A stretch of DNA of 64,000 nt from Polytrichum commune (Eukaryota > Streptophyta > Polytrichopsida > Polytrichales > Polytrichaceae): the NCBI GenBank assembly GCA_950295325.1, contig OX485804.1, forward strand, positions 32,428,001 through 32,492,000. The letters run 5' to 3'. Below, in pieces: positions 11,331-22,960 of the stretch. Made by a program: the position numbers and the translations under genes. The notes beneath the pieces were generated by a model. The model made no database searches. It was not told the DNA's origin and saw nothing but the letters and a program-made list of their open reading frames with translations. How positions within the stretch are numbered: position 1 is the stretch's first letter; each line of letters opens with the position of its first letter.

Positions 11331-14300
11331 ATGGCGAAGGAGGGAACGAATGCCGTCGTGCTCGCCATAGCTCGGATCTGCGTCCTCAATCTTACCCCGC
11401 GCATCCCCCTGGTACGCTATTTCCATCCATTCTCATCAAATTTAATCTCAAATATTCATCGAATTGTGCATTGGTCGAATGTTCACACCATAATGATCCT
11501 TCTTGTGGATGGAAAACGAGTCATATTGGCGGAGTTAAGAATCCGTAACGGTAAGGGTGCGTAAGAGCTTCTCTCGATGTTCGATCGATGTGGTAGTTTT
11601 AATTTCTTAGAGAATTCATCTGATGAACAGGAATTCTATGTGAGGAACGAGCTTGGAGAATTTGCAATTTAAGTTGGCCGGGTAGGCGTTTGATCCAACA
11701 ATACTCGTATACCATCTGTGCTGGTAATTGAAATTACTTGAGGTATTTTCAGCCTGAAGACGGGATCTCTGTATTTTAGAGATTTCCGAAAACCACCGTG
11801 CACCCACTACACTGTTTAGTAATTTGCAAGAATGCAACATTCACCCCTATTTCAGAGGAATTGAAGGATGGTCGAAGGCAGGGGAACGGTGGGGTTCTGG
11901 TAATATCGATTGGTCAAGATCCTAATAGTTCCAAGTCCAACCAGTTACATGCTGATTTCTTTCGTATTTTCGTTATCAATTAAAAGAATATTCCACCGAT
12001 TCTCCCATAATTATCGGTGATTGGCCTAAAGTCTTGAATTTAAACTGGTGATCTCTCAAACTCATTCGGTCAATCTGTAACTAGCAGTCGGATCTCCCCG
12101 TTCATAGGTCGAAGGTTAACGCACTTTCCAGAAGTTCACAGCTAATGATACTTATGGATTGATGAAATAACAGCTTCTTTTCAAGAGTACTTATGTGTAA
12201 TTTCATTCTGCCGATTATCTTACATCCTTGAGTACATGGGGTGCATGTCAAGAATTAGACTACTCTTAGTTGCCAGAAACTTCAGTTGGTTTGTAATTAG
12301 CAAACTGCACCTATTGTTGTTGTGGACATTAGGACTTGAAGGCTTGAAGTGCAAAACCCTATGTTGAAGATGTGAAATAACTGCAACTATTAGGAGTTTG
12401 CGTTTAGGACTTTGGAATTATTTGTTCTGGCTGATGTTGATGTCAAGGTTTTTTTTTAGAAGCCAGCTCTTATGTGAGCACCCCATGGAGGTATGAAAGC
12501 AAGCATACAGGGTAGGGTGGGGTGCCTATATAATAATAATAATAATAATAATTTCCAGTTGTACTTAAACAGTGAGGTTGTCAATTGGACGTATCAGGTA
12601 ATTAAAAGGAGGATTCAACAGCAGGCGGCAAGGGTGATCACAATGGGATTGCCCGCAATCCCCAACGCACGGGCATCTCTGCGGGTCGACAGAATTGGCG
12701 GGTAATTTGTTTCTTTAATCTTTTGATCTTCCCAGCATCGGGTGCTTCAAATTTGAATGCACATGTCACACTCAGTCGAACTATTGGACAGCTTGATACT
12801 GGAAGGCTCCTGCCTCCATGACTTTGCAATGTGATAATTCTATACAATGGTGTGTACCATTATCTTACTTCATACAAATTGCAGCAAATGTTGACCGAGT
12901 CAAGCAAACATCTCCACATTAAGATTCAGTAAGGCACTCATGTAGGGACAGCAGATCATCCAGTCTTGCCAAAGACTATTTAGTTCCGGCTCTTAGTCAA
13001 GATCTTGCTGATATAAAGTACCATTCGTGAAGAAGGCTCCTCTCGTCAAGGATAAGGACTTCCATGTGCATACGGGCAAAGTTGGTGAAAACCACTAAAG
13101 GACAAATAGTTGGACCCCATTCCACATGGAAGTGTGTGCTAATTTTCCACATAAACTAGAATCAACAGCTGACACAATTGTAGGAGAAAGTTGAAGTTTG
13201 AGGAGGGCAATCGACTTTCATTTGAGCAGGAAACATGTTGATGTGAAGTTGAGATTGTTGTATTTTACATCAAAAGTTTTCATGCTCTTATATTCTAATT
13301 ATTCAATCATTGTCTACAGCTTTCATATTTTCTAGAATCAGTTTTGTTTTCCTACAATCTCAAGATATAAAGTTCATTAATTCCACTCATGCAACATTCA
13401 AAATGAGGAAGTATGAGGACGGCCACATTCCAACTTGCATGTTGGACAACTAGGCAAATCTACTCTCACTGTTGCGGCCCCTACTCCACTTGGATGTGTT
13501 TGGCCAACAAGATGCTTGAAGATATTGGCAAAAGCTTCACTGATGTCGGCAAGCTCTATTTGCTTCACTGGAACAGCCGGCACATGGAAGTGTGCCCTAA
13601 TTCTTGGACAAACTCACCTGCACCTAATTTGCTTCTTCATCGCTAAATCTTCGTATGTATGTTCTATCTGGCAGGCATATGACAGAGATTTTGGAGGTGC
13701 ATACAGAGAGGCCAGCTTTCCAAGTACTATTTGTTCCTGGAAACCCAGGTTTGTTTGTCCTGCTATGACACTCAAATTGCAACTTCTCGTTTTGGTTAGT
13801 TATTTGTCCTTCTCCTGAAAAAAGTGAGGTACTAGTTGCATATATTTAAAACAATGAGCGAGCTCTTCTGAAGTTGAACCTCTTTCTGTGATTATGCTTA
13901 ACTTTTTGGTTACATTTGAAAGGTGTGATAGCGTACTACCAGGATTATCTCGAGGCTCTCTATAAGCATCTTGATGGTCGGGCTTCAGTCACAGGTACCT
14001 TTCATAGTTTGCATTCGACTCTTATGTTTGCACAATGTGACCTGAACATGTGCACTTCACAGGGTTCAAGTTTAATGTTCAGAGGTTTGGCAATCTCAGA
14101 GGATCTGGATATGACCTTATCCTTGATTGTGTAAACATAACTGTAAAAATTATACAAACAAGTACCTTGGGTTCAAATTTGACATGAATCAATTCGTGAC
14201 TTCTATGCCAAACTTTGCGGAGTAGGATGTTTTCACTGGACAAGTTACTGTTGGCGCTCAGATGTAGGAAAGGGGATGGTCGAGCTTCAGTCAGGGTTCC

Positions 14301-17300
14301 TGTGACTGATGCAACACTGTCTGTGGATTCTGTGTCCATTATGCAGCTATCAGCCACATTGCCCACGTTGCAACGGTGCTTCACTCTCCTTTCTTTTGTG
14401 TCCAATATACCACATAGAAGCATGTAGGGTCATTTGTTCTTGGAGGCCGGAGGCCTTCCATAGCTGAAGATGTTTAGTTCTACTTCTTTAGTAACATTTC
14501 AAAAGGTTGCATAGGATCTCTTCCGGACTTTAGACTCCAACCTCAGAACAAGGTTCAATATTGATTAGGAATTGTGATCACATGTCCTTTTGTAGATTTT
14601 GATCAACCACATCATGGTTACATAACTGACATCAGTAACTTGAATACTAAAGAATTTCTGAACCATTACGAAAGGAGCCTGAACAGAATCATTTCTTGTG
14701 ATTGACATCATTGAGTGGGTCGGATTACAGGATTGGGAGCAAGGGAGGCTATTCTCTTTGCAAGAACAGATAGATCATAAGGTGATGCTGAATGTGCCTC
14801 TTTTTTTCTTCTCTCTTTTACCAAAAACCGAGTGTAAGGAAGATTTTGTTTATCTTGCCACCCTGAAAGTCCTCAAGAACTAAGGGGTGCACCATAGTGT
14901 TTTTGGGTATCAAACCCATAGGTCTGGGAGGTGTTTGATGATGAATATATCTACTCGTTGAAAAAAAGTCATAGATTTTACTGGTTTTCTAGGGTTTTGT
15001 TGCGTGTCTTATTCTGACCCAGAGCTTCCAGGATGATACCTTGAAACTTAAACATCTCATTCCAGGGTGGCTTTGGCCAAGAAAATGAACTTCAAAGTGA
15101 TGCTATGTCCTGGACGGACTTAGCATATACAAGTGTGGATGAAGTTAATAGGGATTTGGGTATGAGATTTTAGCTTGAGAATGCATAGTCAGCTCTAGGT
15201 TTTTAAGAGGCATGTGCAGGCTCAAGAGGATGTCTGATTTTGTGCATGGCTGTGTTGAGCAGATTCAGTTTGTGAGGGAGCACCTACTAGAGACATTGGC
15301 AGTTCCACTTGTCCTTGTAAGTATTTGACAAAAGATTCACTACAGTTTTATATGCTTTAGATGGTCTTGTTTGCAAACTCTGTTCTGTGTGTTCTACAGC
15401 ATCTCGTTCAAATCTTGCTCTATTTTGAATTAGTTTTTAGAATTGACTCTCAAGGTGCAGCGGCCTCTGATTTTGTTGTATATATGCAGGTTGGGCATTC
15501 AATTGGCGCTTACATGGCAATTGAGATCCTTAAAAAATTTCCATCTCAGGTTGGCAATCTTTGTATAGAAACCCGCCTTGCAAGCTGTTGATAGTATCAG
15601 CTCTCTTCCAACCCTCTCTTGCATGAACAATTTCTCAAATAGACTGATTTTGATAGTATAAAGATGAGTGTTTTCCAGGAGACTACACATAGATAAACCT
15701 ACAATTTTGAGTGGCCTTCTAGTACTCTTATTTTTCTGTATTAAGAACTTTCTGTCTTTATAGTTCTGATACATTTATCTTCCTTGACTTCTGTTGCACT
15801 CCTACTGTAGTTTTATGAATATTCAGATTCTTGACTTTTGCTTCTGAATGACAAGGAACAAAAACCAGTGAAATTAACGGAGGAAATTTGTGCAGCTTCA
15901 ACATGTGATTGGGTTATATCCTTTTGTGACTTTGAATGTACAGTCAACGTGGCAGAGCATTCTCAGAAGAGTCACTGAGTAAGTTCTACAGAGCCTGTCA
16001 AAGATTTAGTACCTGAATGAAGGTCCCATAGTGTTTACTAGGATAGCGGTTTGAGAATATGAGTATATCTCAAACTTAAAAATGTTATACATCTTAATAT
16101 TGGGGCTTTTTCTTTTTCTTCGATCTTCAAGATTCTTTAAACCCTGCAGCTTGTTGTTTCAACTGAGAATCTTGAACAAGGATTGAAAAATGAAAAATCT
16201 TCTGGCTAACTTGGAAGTGCAAAGTAAGAGTGTATGATCATATTGGTTAGAGAAGTTTCTTTCTAACTTTTATGGGCAATCTTTGGAAACAATCAAAGAA
16301 CATCTTCTGAAGCCTTTTGTAGTCTGAAGCACTCAGAAGGGCTTGTTGCAACCTTTACCCAGAGCGTCATCTTCGCATTCCAAGAAATGTAAGGCAATTA
16401 AAAGATATGGAGTTAAGCATGATACCAAACAGTCATGGTGGTCTTCTAGAAGATATATTTGATGGTCTTTATATAACTGACATTTTGAAATTGTGTGACC
16501 AGGACGCAAATACTATGTACATTAGTTAGCAAATTTGCAGGTCTTGTGGGGCGATTGCCAAATAAATATTCAAAGTGTGCACTCAAACTGTTCGTAGGTC
16601 GCAATTGGGACTGCCGTGCAGTAGATGTGACCTGCCAATACCTGCTACAGGTTACCGCTTCTTTGCTGTCTTTGTCAACCCCCCCATGGTTTAGGATCTC
16701 TATACTAGTAAAAAACTTCCTGTTCCTAAAGACACATGTATTATCACAGTGATTGTTGAGTTCTCTTTTCATCCAAATCCGAAAAGGGTGTGTACAATGT
16801 TAGTCTTCATGATACCATTCATGATTCAGGTCTATATAGCTTTCAAGTACCTTCATACCTAGGTAAAAAAATTGTAGTCTTAATATGGTATTTGTATGGT
16901 ATTGACCCAAATAATGACTTATGACCCAAATAATGACTTATGTATAGGATCCTCATGTAGAGATGCCCACCAAGTATCAATATTTGGATGGTACTACAAA
17001 TTTGATATTGATGTATGGGTTCTTTGATAGCATTATTGATATTGATATTGTATATCAATTGATACCAATGTGTATATGATACCTATCAATAATTGAACAC
17101 CTATGGTTCACATGTTGTTTGTAAACATGAGCTTACATTTTTCAGCTTTTCACAATTCAGTTCACCTTGTTGCAGACTAATGTTGTACATAACGCCTTGT
17201 ATTTGGGAAGAACTGAGTTTGGAATGGTAAGTGTCCGCATAGCTTTCAGTCTCCATGTATTGCTCTATTGTAGTCTACCTATGTATTGCTCCTGTACGCG

Positions 17301-18085
17301 TGAAGCATGTCATCACAAGTTTTTTGTGCTTGGAGTGAAATTTTAAAGGAATGTAATAGTCTTCTTTGCACTATTACATGAGAGGTATCAAGTATAGCCA
17401 CTAATTTCAAGATATTGTATGTTTTGTTCTTTCTAGCTGCCCCTAGTGCCAGATTGGCCAAGCCTGACAATCAACCAGAGTCGGATATCACTTCTGTTCG
17501 GCACCAATGATCATTGGGGGCCTTTATCTCTTCTTTATAAGGTGCACATTCCTACATCTCAAAATGCAAGTTACTAGCGTTTGATGTTGAGTCAGTGTTG
17601 ATACACACACTTTCAAGGTTTAAAATTTTGTCAATGCTAACTCAACTTCTAGGTAATGATTCATTCAACAGAAGTTTAACTCACTTGTCAGCCTTCTAGG
17701 CCCTGAAACTATAAAACATAGAAAGAAAAGATTAAAATTGCAACTCTATGTTTGGTAGGCACAGATTCTGTGTCGTAGTTTGGCGTGATTGAATCAATGT
17801 GAAATCAGTGGTAATGTATGAATTTAGAGGTCTTTGATGTACGATACCTTGGTGGTGTCTGTGAATTTTGTTGGATATGGAAGCCCCTGTGTCTGTTGGA
17901 CATTTTATGTGAACTTGAATACTCATGGCCGCCCTGATGAATTGCAGATCTCCACAAGACTTCCAAAGCTGGACGTTGCAATTGAAAGAGAAGGACACTT
18001 ACATGCATTCTGTTGCACTGTAGCGGGTTCTGATTGGGTGGCTTCTCATACTGCAACCACCATATATTCTCATGTAGATTTATAA
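11331..18085 (+). CDS. LDAH-like alpha/beta hydrolase (lipid-droplet-associated hydrolase family)
   Basis: Supported exons are 13675-13749, 13923-13994, 14731-14781, 15269-15316, 15490-15549, 15896-15978, 16530-16650, 17176-17226, 17437-17541 and 17948-18085. A candidate first exon, 11331-11560, joins in phase. One short exon between 13995 and 14730 is unresolved, because the phases on either side do not match. Family marks are QVLFVPGNPG near the start (oxyanion region), DWEQGRLFSLQEQIDHK, the nucleophile elbow GHSIGAYMA (catalytic Ser), LLFGTNDHWGPLS (candidate Asp) and EREGHLHAF (candidate His), so the triad appears complete. LDAH proteins associate with lipid droplets and are thought to hydrolyse neutral lipid or sterol esters, but the substrate in plants is not settled. 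The exon starting at 16530 uses the acceptor TTAG, just upstream of a decoy TTTGCAG. Confidence 0.8.
11880..12080 (+). repeat. Dispersed repeat R3, copy 1 (in LDAH intron 1)
   Basis: This stretch matches 26130-26335 in the same orientation: TTGGTCAAGATC, CAAGTCC, GTTACATG, GATTGGCCTAAAGTCTTGAA and CTCATTCG-type blocks occur in the same order. It lies inside the proposed first intron of the LDAH-like gene. Non-coding. Confidence 0.6.
12531..12552. repeat. TAA microsatellite
   Basis: About seven TAA/AAT trinucleotide units lie in the long intron of the LDAH-like gene. The plus-strand frame across it reads as poly-Asn and is not considered coding. Confidence 0.9.
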
Positions 18086-18135
18086 TCTTCAATTTTTCAA
18101 TGAATGGTGAATTCAATTGAACTATAGGTGCTCTG

Positions 18136-18383
18136 CAGAGCCCTACATTGGGTGCCCATACCCATGCCCATGCCCATGCCCACCCATGCCCATGGGTTTT
18201 GGGTGGGCATGGGTGCAATATTATTGTTCATGGGTGGGCATGGGTGGGCATGACTGCGATATTATTGTTCATGGGTGGGCATGGGTTTGATATTATAATG
18301 GGTGGGCATGGGTGGGCATAGGTCACTGCTGATGGACATGGTCTGGGTATGGGTGCAATTAAAAAGGAAAATGTTGGGCTCTG
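18136..18383. mobile_element. hAT-like non-autonomous element with GCCCACCCAT minisatellite, copy 1
   Basis: The element starts CAGAGCCCTACATTGGG and ends, reverse complemented, CAGAGCCCAACATTTTCC. It is flanked by a perfect 8 bp target duplication, GTGCTCTG, at 18128-18135 and 18384-18391. CA-starting inverted ends with 8 bp duplications are the hAT signature. The interior is a minisatellite of CATGGGTGGG units interspersed with CAATATTATTGTT. It sits 50 bp after the LDAH stop codon, so probably in the 3' untranslated region. The inverted relative is at 52745-53165. Confidence 0.85.
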
Positions 18384-18575
18384 GTGCTCTGCCATCAGGC
18401 TTGATTCAGTTGTCTTTTCATTTAGTACTGAGTTTAGATTGTTCACCCTTTCCAACCATCATGCGGTTGCCAAAGTGCCAACGTATCCTAAAGGTAAGGA
18501 AGAAAGTTCGGGTGAAAATATTGTCCATTCTTAAGGTCAAGTTCTGTAGTTGAAATTCTGTGGTTTAAGGAACTA

Positions 18576-18919
18576 CACTAAATAGTCCTATTAGTGTGGG
18601 TGGGAAATTAGCGTGGAAATAATAAGCATGGGCCACACTAATTATCTAATGAAGGTGGAGTTCAAAGACCCGGGGTCTTCCCCTAAGTCTTCATGAAGAC
18701 TTTTCACCAACACATTCAATATTAGTTTTATGACAAACATAGCACAAAATAAAATAATCACCCACACTAATTTCCTTGAGAATCAATCAATGTGGCCCAC
18801 ACTAATTTTCTACTAGGAATTTAGCATGGGCCGAGATGTGGCCCATATTGATTATAATGATAACAATTAGCATGGCTTTAGAAAATTATTGTGGTACACA
18901 ATAATAGGAATGTTAAGTG
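18576..18919. mobile_element. MITE, CACTAAATA family, copy 2
   Basis: The 344 bp element is bounded by TA (18574-18575 and 18920-18921). The left end is CACTAAATAGTCCTATTAGT; the right end, reverse complemented, is CACTTAACATTCCTATTATT. The interior contains repeated inverted GTGGCCCACACTAATTT motifs. It is nearly the same length as the copy at 26337-26679. Confidence 0.8.
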
Positions 18920-19157
18920 TAGTGAATTTTATGCTTGTGGTAGAGTTGTAGTAGCCAAACAATGTCTCTTCGCCTAAGGTAGGTGTGTCTTCGATGGATA
19001 TTTTTCTTTTTAGACCACTTCTCGAAGGATATGAAACACACAATCAATGCAAGATGATTAGCAGATCCAAATTGTGCCGTAACCATGTGCCTTATAGTTT
19101 TTTGGAGTTCACATGAATATAGGTTCACCTAATCATGAGCCTAGAATGGTTAGCATA

Positions 19158-19252
19158 CTTTGAGCATGTAGTCCAATCTTTATGAAACGCATCTCTTCTT
19201 TTGACTAGGTTTCAGATCCACAACTAACTACATACCATTCAAATATAGATGT
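19158..19252 (+). repeat. Dispersed repeat R1, copy at 19.2 kb
   Basis: It begins TTGAGCATGTAGTCCAATCT and ends ACATACCATTCAAATATAG, as in the other R1 copies. The preceding sequence (18980-19090) is an inverted copy of the larger dispersed repeat seen near 2110 and 25910. Confidence 0.7.
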
Positions 19253-19539
19253 GCATATTATTGTTGTGTTCAATTTAGACATGTCTCCCTTACATCTTGA
19301 AGGACCAAGAATCACCAATGAGGCTTCTACATGTAAATTCTTGCCACGGCAATGTCCAAAAGAGACCCTAGTATATGAAATTTGTCGCTCTTTATAATGA
19401 AAGTCTCCGATCGTGACACATTCAATGTGTAGGGAGAGTTGTCATCATCCATGACAATATTTCATTACAGAATTTCTAGGATGCAGAATATACCAAATAA
19501 TGTTTAAGTAATTGGCTTTTGTATGAACTAAAAGGAAGT

Positions 19540-20040
19540 TGGGATGTTAGTACTTGTAAACTTATTCATAAGAAGTGACATTAGAAAAGTTGCTACAATG
19601 ACATAAAATACCATATGATACTAAATATGATATTTAGTGTATTGTCTCAGTTTTGGTGCATCAAATACAAAACTATATTTAGTGTCACCAATTCTCTTTG
19701 TCGTACTCAATGACTTGTAAACCACACGTGTAGTGCCACTAACTGTTAACCTAAATATTATTTGTCATTCCTTGTAAAATGCTTTGGACATTATAGATGT
19801 ACAACGTTGCAATGATTGTCACTTGCTAAGTGATTTTTCCATCCAACTTTCAATTATTCATGGTAGCATTTCATTGCAAAAATGTTAGGGTGCAGAATAT
19901 ACTATACTTGTAAAGATGGGATGACAATACTTGTAAACTTATTCATAAGAAATGCCAATAGAAAAGTTATCAGAGTGACATAAAATACCATATGACACTA
20001 AACACAATATTTAGTGTAGTACAATATCTGTGTCTTTTGA
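19540..20040 (+). repeat. Repeat R2, two direct copies about 370 bp apart
   Basis: The stretches 19549-19640 and 19919-20015 both run GGGATG, TACTTGTAAACTTATTCAT, GAAAAGTT, ACATAAAATACCATATGA and end in a small hairpin ACTAAA...TTTAGTGT. The same family occurs inverted at 31612-31960. Between the copies lies GTCACTTGCTAAGTGA, which also has an inverted counterpart there. This is probably a transposon remnant. 20041-20600 holds nothing else recognisable. Confidence 0.65.
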
Positions 20041-20626
20041 CACTGAACTGAAGTTGTATTCTGCAAATGTATGTAAATATAAAGAAATAGATCTTTACAT
20101 ACCAATTTGGAAGAATACTACTTGTCTATTGGCTTCCTCTGCTTTCCTTTTTGTCTTCTTACTTATTGTGTGAGTCTTGTTCATTGCAATGCTATGTGTT
20201 GTAATCATTTCTTGCCTTTTTGCCTTGCTTTGATGGGTTGGAAAGATAATTAGTCCATCTAATGTTAGTAAAATATTGAAGAAGACCATTAGAAAATTTA
20301 CCAGGAATAGTAGTGTAAAAATGACAAAACAACTATAGTAATCTCCCGATTAAGTATGCATCCCAGTTAAGTGTGCATTTTTTTTGACAAAAATTAAGGT
20401 TCATACTTTATTGTTTGAACCTATCATGCAGAGTCATTTGCCGCAAATGCATGATTTTTTGACGCTTGACATTTTTTTCCTCTTTTTTTTTGAGACAAAA
20501 GGCCGACAGGCTTTGACGCTTGACATTCAATGTCAGTTTGTTAATGTTTCGTTGAAACGTCTCAAACGAGCGTCGCAGTTCATCATATATATGTTCAACT
20601 TCCGTTTAAACATCGGAAGAAAGCAA

Positions 20627-20944
20627 CTAGTCGTCAATGTCAAGGAAAGTGTTGTGTAGAGCTTCAAAGCCTTTGAAATCGGTGGCACTTTTAGATTCGG
20701 CAAATGTCTCGATAGGCTGAATTTCGTTTTCGATAGGTGGTCCCTCTTCAATTCGCATCGTTTCCATAACTTCATCAACGTCCTCCAACATAACAACACT
20801 GGATTCTTCGTTGTTTGCGTCGTCGAACACTGCCCACTTGCTCGGCGAGTTCGGCTTGCTCAACTTTGCAATGATTTCACATTGCCGGGCTTTGGCCATG
20901 CGGGTTACCTCAGGTTTCATCCGTTTCCCGTTGCGATTCATCAA
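20627..20944 (-). CDS. Hypothetical 105-codon frame, unrecognised
   Basis: This frame is GC-richer than its surroundings. Its product starts MMNRNGKRMKPEVTRMAKAR, includes SPSKWAVFDD, and turns strongly acidic (MLEDVDEVMETMRIEEGPP). It resembles no family I can name. The upstream minus-strand side (20945 onward) is AT-rich and could hold a promoter. It may be the 3' part of a transposon protein gene, given the neighbouring repeats. Confidence 0.25.
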   Translation of the reverse strand: MMNRNGKRMKPEVTRMAKARQCEIIAKLSKPNSPSKWAVFDDANNEESSVVMLEDVDEVMETMRIEEGPPIENEIQPIETFAESKSATDFKGFEALHNTFLDIDD

Positions 20945-21770
20945 ACCAAAGGATCTCTAGTTCAACGTGCATACTTAAGCATCATATTATTGTACACTAG
21001 TATAAAACATTAGTACTAACTAACTAACTATAACTAACTATAACTATAATTATAACTATATATATATTAAAATTAAATTGAATACATAAAATTAGTAGTT
21101 TTGGAAACATTCATGCATGGAAAATAAATCTTCTCTTGGAAAGTTGTTTGGAAAATGGGTACGTCTGCTTTGGAATGTCCCGCCAAACGGCCCTAGCACA
21201 ACATCCTAAATTATTCTGTAGGTCTATACGAATAGAGTGAGCACTTGGATTTTGCACGGAGTACTTGAATTTGCAGGAGCACACAAAAAGACATCTGTGG
21301 GAGTCGGAGGAGGAGATGTCTTCGAGGGCATCCGTTGTGGAGGGGTGAGGACATGTGGTCAATTTTTCAGCGACAAAGTTGAGAAGAGCACACAACTACG
21401 TTATCATGCACCATGGCAGCACGGAGGACATGCAAAGGTGAGAAACACCCATACACACAATACACATCTGCAAATGCTGTACAGAGCTAAAAGTTGGACA
21501 ACATAAAGCATATGCGTTATGGTTTTGCTTGCACAGAGAATACAGACAGGAGGCCGAGGAGACACCTGCCACGGTGCTGTTCGCAACTTGGCTGTGGGGG
21601 AAGTGCGAAAGCATGAATGCAGGAGACAGACGGTGGGGGGAGCAGCTAAAGGCACTGGCTTGCGGCCCTTCTAGAAGGGCATGCACTTTCAGGAGCGTGA
21701 CATTATTTCGCTCGCACTATAGGGTAAGTTAGATGAAGAAGGTGTGTAGCACGTTACATTTGACTCAGGA

Positions 21771-21953
21771 GTGGGGGTGCTTGCCGCTCGTGCACGTGGA
21801 GAAGATCGCACACACAACAACGCAGAGGTGCAGCTGGCAAGAGTGGGGATATTGAAGGACATTGTGGTGCTCAATTATGGGCACATGAGCATAGTCTTGA
21901 TGGATGTGTCATGGGTGGCAGAAAACAGTGAACTGAGGCCGCGGCTGCGTTGA
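21771..21953 (+). pseudogene. Fragment resembling a CACTA-transposon DUF4216-type protein
   Basis: The segment VGILKDIVVLNYGHMSIVLM followed by DVSWV resembles the 'YGVLxDIxELxYGxxKVVLFKCxWVD' pattern I associate with the DUF4216 region of plant CACTA/En-Spm element proteins. Neighbouring higher-GC frames at 21237-21732 could belong to the same broken gene but show no clear motif. There is no intact reading frame, so this is at best a relic. The match is from memory. Confidence 0.25.
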
Positions 21954-22192
21954 GACAAGCACGGGTTCAAGTTGGCAAAGCTGGCTGCAAGACCTCCAGA
22001 CATAACAACACCATATTTGCTCCCCACATTGGTATCGCAGGTACGGATGCCAAATTACTGTATTTTGTGCACCGTTGTGCTGGAGGGTGGTCTGTCAGCA
22101 GGCCTGTGCTGGCCCCTGACACGTGCACACGCATGTGTAGGTATTCTTTGCAAATGACAAGTCCATGCTAGGGTGGTGTGTTGTGCTAAAAG

Positions 22193-22782
22193 CCCGGGTA
22201 CGTAACTCCCATATTATATGGTCCTGATTATAATCACTTATAATGCGTTTTAGTCCAATATTGAGTGATACAATTTGTTTTAATGTAGGAAACCCTTGTA
22301 GCCCTTCTAACAAGGAATCCAAAAATGTAATTATATATAGGAAATGAATATATTTTGAAGCATATAATTGCATTAAAAACCTAATTATATGATTTTTTTT
22401 AATACAAGTACCATAGGTCAAACTACCCAACTTTTTGGACTTTTTAATAAAATTTTAACATTGTGAATGAATTATAATTTTAATGGGAGGCAACTATTCG
22501 TGGCTTATAATTTTAATGGGAGGCTTAATAAATATGCAACCCAACTTTTTTTTCATCTCATTTATTTAATTTGGTCTTCACCCAACTTTTTCTCCATCTC
22601 ATTTTATTTAATTTGGTCTTTACCCAACTTTTTTTTCAGCTCATTTTATTTAATTTGGTCTTCACCCAACTATTTGATCATTTTAATTTGATATAATTTG
22701 ATATAATTTTTACAAAAGCCGTCCTCTAAGCCGTTTTAAGTACGATGCCCCCTGCGTATAATATGGGAGTTGCGTACCCGGG
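22193..22782. mobile_element. 590 bp TIR element with 8 bp target duplication
   Basis: The left end CCCGGGTACGTAACTCCCAT and the reverse-complemented right end CCCGGGTACGCAACTCCCAT continue as a 26 bp terminal inverted repeat with one mismatch. The flanks are a perfect 8 bp direct duplication GCTAAAAG (22185-22192 and 22783-22790). The interior is AT-rich and non-coding, with three to four tandem units containing TTTAATTTGGTCTTCACCCAAC between about 22530 and 22680. The 8 bp duplication fits hAT, but the CCCGGG terminus is not typical of hAT. Confidence 0.85.
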
Positions 22783-22785
22783 GCT

Positions 22786-22960
22786 AAAAGTAAAGGTAAA
22801 AGTGAAATTAGTGCAAATTGAAACTCGGAGGTCTAGAAATGTAAATGTAAATGTAAAAGTAAAAGTAAAAGTGAGATTAGTGCATATTGAAACTCGGAGG
22901 TCCAGAAATGTAAAGTGAAATGAAAAGTAGAGGTAAAAGTAAAAGTGTGAATTAAGTTAC
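22786..22960 (+). repeat. Short-unit tandem array, block A side
   Basis: About two and a half units carry GAGATTAGTGCAAATTGAAA or a close variant, then CTCGGAGGTCCAGAAA and a run of GTAAAAGT/GTAAATGT hexamers. A longer version of the same array lies at 37930-38400. Confidence 0.85.

Noticed and set aside
18576-18919. Assignment of the CACTAAATA elements to the CACTA (En/Spm) superfamily because they start CACTA
   Set aside because: All copies are flanked by TA and not by a 3 bp direct duplication, and the right ends do not keep the CACTA pentamer in every copy. TA targeting fits Tc1/mariner-type MITEs better.
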